A stretch of 64,000 bases of DNA from Filobasidium wieringae. Its lineage: Eukaryota; Basidiomycota; Tremellomycetes; Filobasidiales; Filobasidiaceae. Made by a program: the position numbers and the translations under genes. The DNA is taken from contig BCIV01000005.1 in the NCBI GenBank assembly GCA_001600055.1, positions 1,012,228 to 1,076,227 on the forward strand, read 5' to 3'. How positions within the stretch are numbered: the first letter of the stretch is position 1; the number at the start of each line of letters is the position of its first letter. Positions 9,691-20,053 of the stretch are shown one piece after another. A model generated the notes under the pieces. The model was not told the origin of the DNA. It saw only the letters and a program-made list of their open reading frames with translations, and did not search any database.

Positions 9691-12600
9691 TTTATTGAGC
9701 GTACTCCGACCACACGGCGCGCATGTTATACCCGGTCGTCGTGACTTGACCGAGTTTCACCTGAACACCACCAGCACCGAGGGATAATGCCTCCGCTGCA
9801 GATGACAATGCCCAGTGGGAGACTGCAAGCGTATTCGCGCCGTTTCTGAGTATACCAGGAGGAATAGGGAACTAGAGTATCGAGCATCAGTATTCAGTTG
9901 ATCGATAAGCCCGTCACCTCTCGTTAGACTCACCTCTAACTGCGGGCCAAGGTCACCAACCCTCTTGCCCAACATCCAGCCATTGACCCACACTTGGGAG
10001 CGGAAATATCCTTGGTGATCCGGGTAGACCACATTTGCAACAAGATCCATGCCATTCGGCACAGACAGATCGAAAGTCGCTTTGTAGAACCCGACACCGG
10101 GTCCTTCCATACCACCCGAGAGGGAACGTTCAGGCCAGGAAGAGAAATCGTGCTCAGGAAGATGCCAGCGTTCCCTCTTTCGTAGGACTACGATCAGCCG
10201 ATAGGTCGGTAGCTTAATAAAGGATGACACTAACCTCCGCAAACAAACCGCCTTCGTTGAGCATCGATCTAGTTTGATCCTGGATATCCCAGTTTCCGCC
10301 CAAATTTCCTTGTATCTTCCAATCGATCTCGCCCCCTCCTGTGAGTTCGTATCCGCGAATTCCGCGAGGGCTTTTGACATCCTCAGTGGTGTGATTGAAT
10401 TGGTCCGCTTCTTCGTATCCCATGTGGTCAGTTAGAACAAGTAGGATGTTATCTCCTTTAGCGTTAAGCATCGACGAATCAAGGGGAAAAGTCAAGTTGA
10501 CATCTTGCGACCGCAGCTTGTCGATCGGAGAAGAACCGGACCCCAGGAAGTTTCCGTTCAGCCAAACTGAACCGGCTCCAAACCGACCAGGAGAAAGGGA
10601 TATACTGAACGCCTTTTCCTTTCCTGTAGTGTGGAAGTGGCCCCTGAATAGCAAGTTACCCTGATGGTAGTTGTAATCCTGGCCGTAGAGGACGGACTGC
10701 CCGCTAAAGTTCGCATATGGTTTGAAAGGATTGTCTATACAGGTATCAGGGTAAGCGAAAGGTAGAAGATCCACGTTACATCGTGTGCTTACTGGTCATA
10801 GTATGATTCGCCTTGACCCAATGGGAATCGTCATATTCTCCCTCGATCTCGGGCAGACTGTCAGCGTATCTCCATTCAGATAGAACAGGTTGAGCGAGGG
10901 AATATTCCTCGGGTCCGGCCAGAGTAGCCTCCCAAGCGCCCCAGTCATTCTTCTTGGCGTTCAGATCTTGCCCATTCCATTGTAGCTTTTCTACTAAGGG
11001 AGAAGCCACGACAAGGACCGAGGTCGATACGTTGAGATCTCCGATGATGTTGAGGATGTTTCCGTCCCGGTAAGCATCTCTGACTAGGTATCTATGGGCA
11101 GGGAAGACATCGTCAACATCTCGATCGAAGTGGAACATGACAGACTCGACTCACGGTCCGACGACGATCGCACTTTCGCTTGTATTGGCGCTCCAAAAAG
11201 CCTCTAGTGGGTCCGAAGAGCTTCTGACAACCGGTTGCCAAGTTGCATAAGCTGTAGCGGTATCGGCGAATAACAGTCTGATCTTCCTGTCCTTGTGTTT
11301 CAACTCGAACGCGTGCATTCCGGGTTTTTGCAGCTGCAAGGAAAGGACACCTTGATCAAAGGAGTGAACCAGGTCATCCGAATTGCTGAAGGTGTTCATC
11401 TGTACGTCCGAGTCGGCGAAAGCGATTTCATGAGGTTCTTCAGGAGTTCCGTAAACCAGCAAAACATCTTCGTCTCCGATGCTAGCAGCGATCATGACGG
11501 AGGCAGTCGAGTAAAGAACGGTACTCTGTCCAAAGTGGAAGTCGGTCACGATGATCCGACTATCCCGACCATCTAGAAGGAGATGACCCTTGTGCGGTAG
11601 CATCTTGTGTCCTTCAGACGTCTTGACTTGAATCTTGTATTCGGTCTTGGAAAGAGAATTCGAGCTATATGCAACCGATCTTCAGTGACCGCTCTCTGTC
11701 GCCCAGATACAAAAAGCTTACTCGCTATGCCTGATGATGTAGAACCTTCCACCCGTATGCCCATTCTTCAACTCAGTGACCAAGACCTTTTCTTTGCCCT
11801 TGACGCTGTGGATCTCCTTCTTCCCCAACACTCTGGCTTGAGGAAAGTCCCGAGCGTTCCTCAGGAATAGAGAGATGACCTTGAGTTCGCTATACTTTAG
11901 GTCTCTCAAGGTTCGATCTTCCTTGATAGCGGCGAAGTAATCGTATGAAGTCGTGCTCGGGGGGAAAGCAATTCCTCCAAAGTTGGTACCTATGCCATCA
12001 ATTGGAACCGGAGCAATGTCATCCCATCAGTTTCCAACACACTCGTGATCCCGTGAGGCTCGGAATTTACCTCCGTAAACCATATAGACGTTATGCATCT
12101 TGACTCCCATAGCGAGGTTGTGCAAGTAATAAACCCTCTCGAATTCCTTCCCGAATAGCGGTTGACAATCCTCCACAACAGGTTGAGTCCATTGGTTTAT
12201 CGTTCCACCTTGGAACTCCGGCTGTATGTGGCCATTATATCAGCATACTCGCTCTTTTCATTGAAAATTTTCATTGAAAAGTCATTCGGAGAAACTTACG
12301 ATGAAATAAGGTACCCCAATCTTCCCACTGGTACGTTTGAAGTACCCTTCATACCTGTCATCGACACCTTTCCAGTTGTACGGATCGCCGCATGCCGATG
12401 CACTGAGACTCTGAGGGTACGAGTCGAACCCATAAAGATCGACCGAACCTGGACCTTTCACTAATCTGTTCGTCATTCCGACCTGGGAGAGGGAATTGGT
12501 GGAAAGATCAGCACAGGTGTGTCGCTAAGGACGCCCAAGAGCCTGACTCACGTCGTTGAAAGATAGAGGAACCTCAACCCCACAATCTATCATCGCCTTC

Positions 12601-13495
12601 TCCAACTGCATGATATAATCCAGATCCAGATCTCCCTCCCTTTCCTTGTCCAAGTAATACTCGTTCTCGATCTGGACCATGATGATCGAACCGCCCTTCT
12701 CGATCTGGTTTGCCGCAATGAGATCACCCATGGCGGTCCAATAAGGTGTATAGGCTTGACGGAAGACTGGGTCGGAAGTACGAGTTGAACTGTTTAGAGC
12801 CAAGACCCATCCTGGGATTCCTCCTCCCGTCGTCTACCAAATCATCGTAATTCTTCAGATCAACATGTTTGGGATCAAACGGGAAAGAGGGAACGAACCT
12901 CGGCATTGATATAAGGTCCAGGTCTAGCGATCACATAAAGTCCGGCGGTAACACAAGCGTCGAGGAAGGTTTGGTATCCTCTAAAACCTTCGAAATCTAG
13001 AACACCTTCTGCCGGGTTATTAAGACCCCAGTGAGAGTAGAACGAGACCTGCAGTTGTAGTGTCAGCAGATGAGCCTGACGATTGGAGATGAGACGAAGA
13101 GGGACTGACAGCATTGAATCCCAGAGCCTTGATCTTCTGGAGAACATCCAACCAGAGCGAAGGAACGGGCAGTCTCCAAGCTGAATAAGAGGGATGGTCA
13201 GGTGATCGGACTGTATTTGAACGGTGAAAACGGATAATCACTGTGAAATTCTCCGCTCCTAGAGTCATACCGATGACAAGTCAATAGAAGATTTGCTGAT
13301 ACACTCAACCTGAGAGACTCACCATGCGACGATCCTCTCTCCTCTGACGATGAGACTATCGCCATCCCATCCTACTCCTCCCTTATAACGAACGTGTCCA
13401 GCACTGAACGGTTCTTGAGAGCTCGCTCCAACGAGAGAGAGCGTGCAAGCGACTATAGTCAGGCAAATACCTAGCATACATACTAGGTACTTCAT
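9691..13495 (-). CDS. Secreted GH35 beta-galactosidase
   Basis: Extracellular enzyme that releases terminal beta-galactose from oligosaccharides or plant polysaccharides. The start at 13495 gives a signal peptide (MKYLVCMLGICLTIVACTLSL). Catalytic-domain landmarks follow in order: LQKIKALGFNAVS, VSFYSHWGLNNPAEGVLDFEGF, GLYVIARPGPYINAE, GGGIPGWVLALN, IIMVQIENEYYLD (acid/base Glu of ENEY) and PEFQGGTINQW (nucleophile Glu). Beta-sandwich domains typical of large fungal LacA enzymes come next, ending GPGVGFYKATFDL, GYFRSQVWVNGWMLGKRVGDLGPQ and a final exon to TAA at 9691-9693. The gene has more than ten exons, and the predicted length of about 950-1000 aa is usual for fungal GH35. Inverted copies of a dispersed repeat lie on either side of it. 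Confidence 0.93.
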
Positions 13496-14916
13496 CTTGG
13501 TGATACGTATACTTGTATGTACCAGAGGGTGCATGTAATCGCTGTTCTTCTCAGTTGTTTGTAAGGTTGAACGTTGCTCGGGTCCTTGGTCACTTGACCC
13601 CCGGGGTCTCCCATATCGGAAGCAAATAATGACGAAAACATCCGGCTGGGTATATTCATCCTTTTGAAGCACCTCGTCCAACGACCTGCTCAACAGCTTA
13701 TGAGATATGAAACTTGGAAAACTGAAAAACCTATGGAGTCACGAATGCTCCAACCATGGCCCTGTTATTGACAGCCAAAGTAAATCAAAAAAAAAGTCGC
13801 TCGCAACGGCGACCTGCAGGGCCTGCAGGCAAACGAAACGAAGCCAAAAAGAATGGTTCTGCCCGAGTTCATGTCTTCAGCCGACCGATTTCGTTCGGAA
13901 CCACGCCGTGATAGATGGGAATCGGCCCACCTATGGCGTTGATGTCTTATAGACGATGCCAACCGCTCAGGTTAGTAACAAACGGCGCGTCTATCGACTT
14001 TCGACTTTTGGGGCACACCCCCCCGCGCCATCCGAAATGAATTACACGTCAGTGGAGGCTGTCGGACAAACTGTCGACAGCTGTCGATAGCCCGGAGACT
14101 TCGGAGCAATTATCTCACGTGGGTTTTCACTAGCGCGAGAACGGAAACTTGATTCCGCACGAGATCTGAGAGATCTGAGATTTGCGACGAGTGACGATTC
14201 CCGTGACGAATTCGATTATTCCACCTTTTCATCAAATAACAACCAATCAATCCAATCACCTTTTGTATCTCGCAAATAGCAAACATCACATCGAGAACCA
14301 GCTCACTGCCTCCTCCCCACGAGGAGATCACTCTTACTCCATTCACGCTCGTTCGTCTCAAGATGGGTCCGGCTAGAGAGAGGAGGAATAGACGCGAAGC
14401 AGGGAAATCAGTCAAACAGCCGACCTCCTTCACTGTAACAATCGTACGAATCATTGTTACGCTTTGTCGTGGATGTACTTCGGTAGCTGTTACAACGTCT
14501 TATAGCAAATAATGTTATCGTCCTGGGCTGTTCGTTGCAGTTGCGCCGGTTCGTTCTACCTTCGGGAACGCGTGTCGAGCGCAGGTGGCACGGACTTTCC
14601 TGTCGCTCGGCGTCTGCCTTTGTTGATACGAACCACTTCCTATCATCTGATCATGCAGATTGAGAATGGGAGTATCAGTAGTATCGGCCTGCGATAGGCG
14701 CACCAACGACCTCGTGCGAGTAAGTCTCCGGATCGGACGCACTAGAGTGAACGGGAAAACTAAGCCCTTGCATATATCCGAGCTTTGTTCATGTCGTCAC
14801 TGAGGGTTTTAGAGTATAAGCGAAGCTGTCACTGATGTGCTACCGTTCTGAGGCGTTCGTTATATCATTGTACACACTAATCAAGACTACCCTGGAAAGG
14901 TACAACGGTTGTTGAC
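13496..14916. other. Upstream flank of GH35; no supported gene
   Basis: Includes repeat copy B. An ATG frame at 14362 (MGPARERRNRREAGKSVKQP) could be a first exon, but no downstream exon could be joined to it, so it is not called. Confidence 0.4.
13948..14020 (-). repeat. Dispersed repeat, copy B (inverted)
   Basis: On the minus strand this reads AAAGTCGATAGACGCGCC, then GTTTGTTACTAACC and a diverged GAGCGGTTG..TCGTCTATA end. The core at 13973-14001 is identical to copies A and C. A short duplication of AAAGTCG adjoins it. Confidence 0.75.
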
Positions 14917-15010
14917 GTGAAACAGGCTAAATTAGCTGTTTCACCACGTAGCTGGCCTGTAAGGTCACGTGATGATGCCGTTACCTTACAGGAATTCCTG
15001 TAAGGTAACG
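14917..15010. repeat. Two adjacent palindromes
   Basis: Inverted repeat 1 has GTGAAACAG at 14917-14925 and CTGTTTCAC at 14936-14944 around a 10-nt spacer. Palindrome 2 is perfect over 32 bp at 14979-15010, with half-site CGTTACCTTACAGGAA. A further direct copy of its right arm (CCTGTAAGGT) is at 14956-14965. A TCACGTGA box lies at 14965-14972 between them. Confidence 0.85.
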
Positions 15011-17693
15011 TAAGGGTCGAACCAAAACAACTCGATCCTTCCAAAAGCTATGTAACCGATGCATTCTAATAATCAATCCACTGGTGCGATTGATCTGGAA
15101 GCTACCGTATCGTAGCATGAACATCTGGAAGTTATTGATGACGAGGTTAAATTGCAAACAAACACCCCCCGTTTCTCACTGGTGCAATGGAGAGAGGACC
15201 CCCTGCGTCAGGTCCAGCCTTATCAGCTTGAAATCGTGCTTGCCAATTAGCTCGTTAGGAAGGTGAACCGTCTTGATAATTCTAATCGGGCAAAAGGGTA
15301 GATTACTCACGTATGGAGTTCTTGTTGACCCATCATGGCCGCTGCGTATACAAGATACATACGGATATCACAAAGTCAGAACGATTGTCACGTTCTGAGC
15401 TTATTTCACAGCGTCACGCCCGTTTGACCTGTGATCTCAGAAGATCAGAATTCCTCGATCCCAGAGAACAATTAAATCGAGCTCGCTTTATTCTTCGTGT
15501 TGTTACAGTAGTATCGTCTCTTTAGTCAGTCATTTACGCAGCGGAAGGCCCCTTTTTCGTGATGCTAGGGCTAGCGTGCGATCCTGTAAAGCATCGACAC
15601 ATGACTCAGCTGCGCGCCAGAGGGGCAGTTCATACGTGCTAGCCAGTCCGTGGTTGATAGCGTCAGTGATCTAGAGCAGAGAACGATCACTTATCAGTAC
15701 TCTCCCCATGATCTCTCTATATCACTGGGACATGTCGACAAGACTTCAAGAAGAGATTGAAATAGAAGGCTTCTCCTGAGCGAAATCTCAAAGTGTAACA
15801 GATGTGCTGCGGGACGTCCTTCTTCATCTCGTATCAAATTGCCATTCCTGCCTAGATTAGACCTTTCTCACTAGCGTTTGAATATCGTATCCTTGTTGAA
15901 CGATCTTTCACCCCGAATTGTGCGTCTTTTCCGCATTCGGATTCGGTAGTAGAGGTGGATTATGTGAGGAAGGGTAAGATGCAAGCAATGTCGCGTGCCT
16001 TGAAATTGACGGATACAATGATTTCTTCAACGGCGCTCCTCAAGACATTTTAGCAATCGATCTTGAGGGACACAAGCGAGAGCTTAGCTTGAAACTACAG
16101 CACAACGTATACAATAATTGCTTCTTATTCATCGCCATGCAAGTAGCCGACCGTATATAGCCTTTCCGCCGTTAAGATAACGAGAACCAAGAATGCTGAG
16201 ATGTGTTTCCGGGTTCGGAAAGCAGTGAGAGGCTTTCTGGTCAAGCCGATTGAAGAAAGAGCTTGAAGAGCTTAACGTCAAGTTGCTGGATCGTGTAGTC
16301 TTATTACTGACTGAGGTTCGCGGCGTATTCGGACCTGTGGGGCTTGCTCTAGAGCCACAATCGGCCGAGGGTGACTCTGGACGATACGCCCAAGCAACTT
16401 CGAGAAAAGATACGGATTATGATATGTGTCTGGCTCAGGGTTCGTTCCTGCTGTTCCCATAGATATCTCGTTTGAGACAGTGAGAGACGATGTCAAACGA
16501 CCCAGAGTCGTCCGCGCCCTGAACGTGATGTCCCTCTAGTATATGAGCAACAACTGTTCCCATATGCGCTCGTTGGTACAATCCCGAACCACCCAAGAGA
16601 CTGCTGATGAGTCCTGCCGAGCGTGATGTACTATCCAACAAGATCTATGTAAGAGTTGTTGCTTGATCGGAAGTGCTCCTTCTTAGACACACGCATGTAT
16701 AAGTAAGCAGGTTTGCTGTTTCGTCGTTATCAACCCGAGTACTAACAATAGGAGCAGAGCACAAATGCGTCTCACAATTGCAACCTTTGTTTACTGATCC
16801 CGAATGCCCCGATCTCCAAGACGGCATCCAATTGTAGATCATATGATGTTTCCCAGTGGACAAGGGATCTAGGGATCTTGCAAGGCGTCAATACAATTTC
16901 GCTGATTCGGTTTTGACGTACATCCTGATTCCGGTCGCGAACCTTGAGCGCGATCATCGTGAGATTGGCAGCTTCATTTAAAAACGACCTATGTACACCG
17001 TGAGAAACCTATGAAGTAGACCGACCTGAGCAGCGCCAGATCGAAACCCCCCAACGAAGGAGACTCTGTGTCCTAGAACGCGCGAAGGGCGCTCCGGAGG
17101 ACGATTGTTCGCTTTCTGTGGGATTCAGGAGCCCATCGTCACCGGCCAGTATTCTCCGAAGTGAATTGCTCTTCGTGAGAGCCTGATCGTCAAGGAGATC
17201 GGCTTCCGGGTGACCAATTTGCTGAACTGAAGCATTTCACAGAGCCTTCTTCGTACGTCTCCTCGAGAGCCAGGGATCGGCTCCCTCGATTAGCTTGGTC
17301 AGCTTGACTCCTTATACGATCACCATTACAGCCGTTTGATTATGGAGACATCATCGAGCAAAGGAGAGTGAGCGTTTTCCGACAGACTGGACGTTCGAAC
17401 GAATCGCCTTGTCGGCTTGTTGGATCGTGCGGAATCGAGTCTCGATTCTCCAAGCCAAATCCGTGTCAATGTTATAGCTCGTTCATAAAACAATTAAATT
17501 AAGTACATCATAATGGTTCGTAAAAGACAAGCCGGAACAGTACAAACTTTGATATGGGACAGTTCTTCCACAAGATACACCAGAATTTGAATCGCCGGAT
17601 ATTCGTTCAAGACGAAATGCATAACGAAACACCTGCAGAGTTGGGAGATCAGTGATTGTAAGAGTCAGGATCTCTGAGACGAATTGAACTTAC
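15011..17693. other. Long region without a confident gene; scattered degraded coding sequence
   Basis: No complete gene could be built. Protein-like stretches exist but are broken. On the plus strand at about 15080-15250 a frame reads HEHLEVIDDEVKLQ, then PRFSLVQWREDPLRQ, with a TAG just upstream. On the minus strand, 16250-17200 has pieces such as GHRVSFVGGFRSGAAQ and EAANLTMIALKVRDRNQD in separate frames. These look like remnants of old genes rather than exons of one working gene. Confidence 0.4.
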
Positions 17694-17859
17694 TCAGTCC
17701 TCGTCCTCAAGCTCTTCTTCTTTGATAACCACATGCTTGTATGTCTTCTCGTTGTAATCGTGCTCGTCGTCGCGTTCAAGCTCGTCTTCTTCCTTGATGA
17801 TCGCTGCAGGTCCAGGCTGACTATTGGAAGCATCATGCACCGTCGCTCTGATATCCCAC

Positions 17860-17896
<37 letters not shown>

Positions 17897-18642
17897 CGTC
17901 TGTCCGTACGGCGGGTTAAGGAAGACTGACCTGTTGACCGTATCGTCCGTATCTTCGACTTGCTCCCCGTTACCCCTATTTTCTGCAATATACCCGTTCT
18001 CGATATCGTCTGCCTCGCTGACCATGCGCAAGATCCGTAGCGCTGTGTCCTGCTCTGGCTGTTCATCTCCTGGTACGGTACTCCAAGAAGGTCCAGGGGG
18101 GATTCGGATCATCCCCTTCCAGCTCAACCCATCCCCTGCCGAAGCTGCTGCGAGGATTTCAGCCTTCAGGATGAGATACAGAACCTCCAGGTTTTTTGGG
18201 AGACCCCCAAGATCGACAGGAGGCCTGGCCACTTCGCCTAGATATGGTTGACATATCCTTATGACTGTGTCGAGGTGGAACGACTCTGGGGTGATGTAAT
18301 CGATAGGTTTAACATTGATCGTGCGAAGAATGGCAAGGAGGACGTGAGGCTGAATATGGAAGATGGCTATCGAGACAAAATCAGTACTGAAGTGTAAGGT
18401 CCTACAATTTCATCAGGCTTACTTGGAAGTCCTCGTTCAACACACAGTTTGAAAGAGGTACGGAACAGTCTGAATACACCAAGATGACGACACAATACTC
18501 GAGCAGTTGTGTTACTAGAGAGGGTGATTTTTTGTTCTTGAAAAGGAGTGGTAGATTGGGAACTGTTGTGACTCCTCTGGACGTCTGCACGCTGTCGATT
18601 AACCCTCTTGTCTCGTTGTTGCTGTCTGCGGATGGGCGCCAT
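17694..18642 (-). CDS. Unrecognised protein with SUMO-like acidic tail
   Basis: Three exons are proposed. Exon 1 starts at ATG 18640-18642 (MAPIRRQQQRDKRVNRQRAD, basic) and runs to CVERGLP. Exon 2 contains TIFHIQPHVLLAILRTINVK, ESFHLDTVIRICQPYLGEV and PPVDLGGLPKNLEVLYLILK. Exon 3 ends in IIKEEDELERDDEH and VVIKEEELEDED with TGA at 17694-17696. The two hydrophobic-KxE-acidic strings match the consensus of SUMO acceptor sites. The last intron holds an ATCA microsatellite. A second long minus-strand frame overlaps exon 1, so the N-terminus is less certain than the rest. Family not recognised; the charge pattern suggests a nuclear protein. Confidence 0.55.
17860..17896. repeat. (ATCA)n microsatellite, about 9 units
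   Basis: An uninterrupted ATCA tract inside the last intron of the minus-strand gene at 17694-18642, close to the acceptor site. Confidence 0.9.
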
Positions 18643-18980
18643 CCCTGATCAACCGACGAATCGCTGATCAAACGACGAGAAGAATCGGAAGGGTCAGATG
18701 ACCGAACGTACTGCAAGTGAGAAGACGACTTACTGATCACTATATTACTGAATCGTTTGCATCCAATCAAGAATATTGGACCAAATCGGACGATGGTAGA
18801 AGTCTCGAGAATGAGGAGGTATCGGTAGGGACCGTAGAGATGGATAGAGATCGATTTGTCGTCGAAAGGACACACCGCTTCCCATCTCTCGACTTTGTCC
18901 CAGGACTTCTCGACGTTCGTTGATAAGCGAGCTGTGCCAAGAATGACACGTGTGATACCGTCACCCGACCGCGCGCGCCC

Positions 18981-19165
18981 CCAAAAGTCGATAGACGCGC
19001 CGTTTGTTACTACGAGGTGCGGTTGTAGTCGGTATATACCACCATGGGGCGCCCTGCAACTGGGGTGGTACCAAGTAAGTATAGCGCTTCCCCAGTTTCT
19101 GTTGGGGAAGGTACTTAAAAGACCTTGCATCAAGAAACCCCCTGACACTGGGGGGTACCAGAGGA
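18981..19165 (+). repeat. Dispersed repeat copy C plus a hairpin-bearing segment
   Basis: Copy C is 18981-19037 and matches copy A for about 55 bp, ending GTTGTAGTCGGTATAT. The next 130 bp hold a perfect 8-bp stem (CTTCCCCA 19087-19094 with TGGGGAAG 19103-19110). They also hold a direct repeat, ACTGGGGTGGTACCA at 19059 and ACTGGGGGGTACCA at 19147. No open reading frame is associated. Confidence 0.65.
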
Positions 19166-19289
19166 TCCTTTTTGCAGTTTGCAGTATATCCTCTCCGGCA
19201 AGGCCGGTCGGTCTATCATTTTGCTGTCTCCGTCACTGCGGTCGTCCATGTATACGTCTACCGTGCTCCATGGGTCCGGGTGACTTGAC

Positions 19290-19780
19290 GTAATAATTGA
19301 GACATTGAGACCAGTTTTGAGGGTATACGAGTGCAAGACAACCTGACCGGCGGGTCGAAAGCCATTGATGGAGTGGAAAGGAGTAGCCAAGTCGACCAGA
19401 TGACTGAATCTCTGAAACATCGCTGATATGGCTAACTTGGAAAGCGAAATGGATCGATTGAGACGAGATCTGAATGGCAAGATGGTAGAGTGTACGGGAA
19501 GTAGAAAGGTCGATTACGAAGAGATGGCCATACAAAGAAATGTAAGCCGTCAAGTGATTCTACTTATAATCTTACCTGTCTAACCTTTCCTTCATACAGC
19601 CGAGCGCTTGAAAGAGACGTGTGCCAGAAAGGTTTGTCCATCCAATTTCTCATGGAGAAAGGGACTGGAAAGGAGCTAGAGACGTATGTGCGGGACCCGA
19701 ACGAGCCGAAAGAATTCGACATGTTCGAAGACGATTTGAAGGTCACGCGCATGGACCATAAAAACATTGCAGAGTCGTGA
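19290..19780 (+). pseudogene. Probable decayed gene (frameshifts)
   Basis: Three coding-like stretches follow one another in different frames. The first is FEGIRVQDNLTGGSKAIDG to DQMTESLKHR, ending at TGA. The second is ADMANLESEMDRLRRDLNG to EEMAIQRN. After a GT-AG intron-like gap comes ALERDVCQKGLSIQFLMEK to MDHKNIAES with TGA at 19778-19780. No phase-consistent splice joins them, so one or two small indels are needed. The central part is helical and charged, like a coiled coil. Family unknown; an undetected splice form is the alternative. Confidence 0.35.
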
Positions 19781-20053
19781 CAGCGCACTCGTCTAACCGA
19801 AATATCCATCGATCCTCATTCATCGTCTATAACATACAAACCCAATCGAGTCCCTCTCCGCGTCCCCTTCCCTCTTCCTCAACGACCTGAACGGAGCCGT
19901 TCGAGATTGACGAGTCGTCTAGCCATGATAACTCATGGCCTCCCTATCATCCGCATTCAACCTTCCCCATTCCAGACAGAGCCTTCGAAAAGGGGGGAGA
20001 CCATCATGAGCGCTAGTCCACCCCGCTCGCGCTCGCGCAATCCCCCGGTGTAC

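Noticed and set aside
17860..17896. ATCA tract as a CRISPR-like or regulatory array
   Set aside because: A simple microsatellite within an intron; no spacer structure.
18402..19148. A 248-codon open frame on the minus strand
   Set aside because: It overlaps exon 1 of the 17694-18642 gene in another frame and runs across repeat copy C. No recognisable domain.
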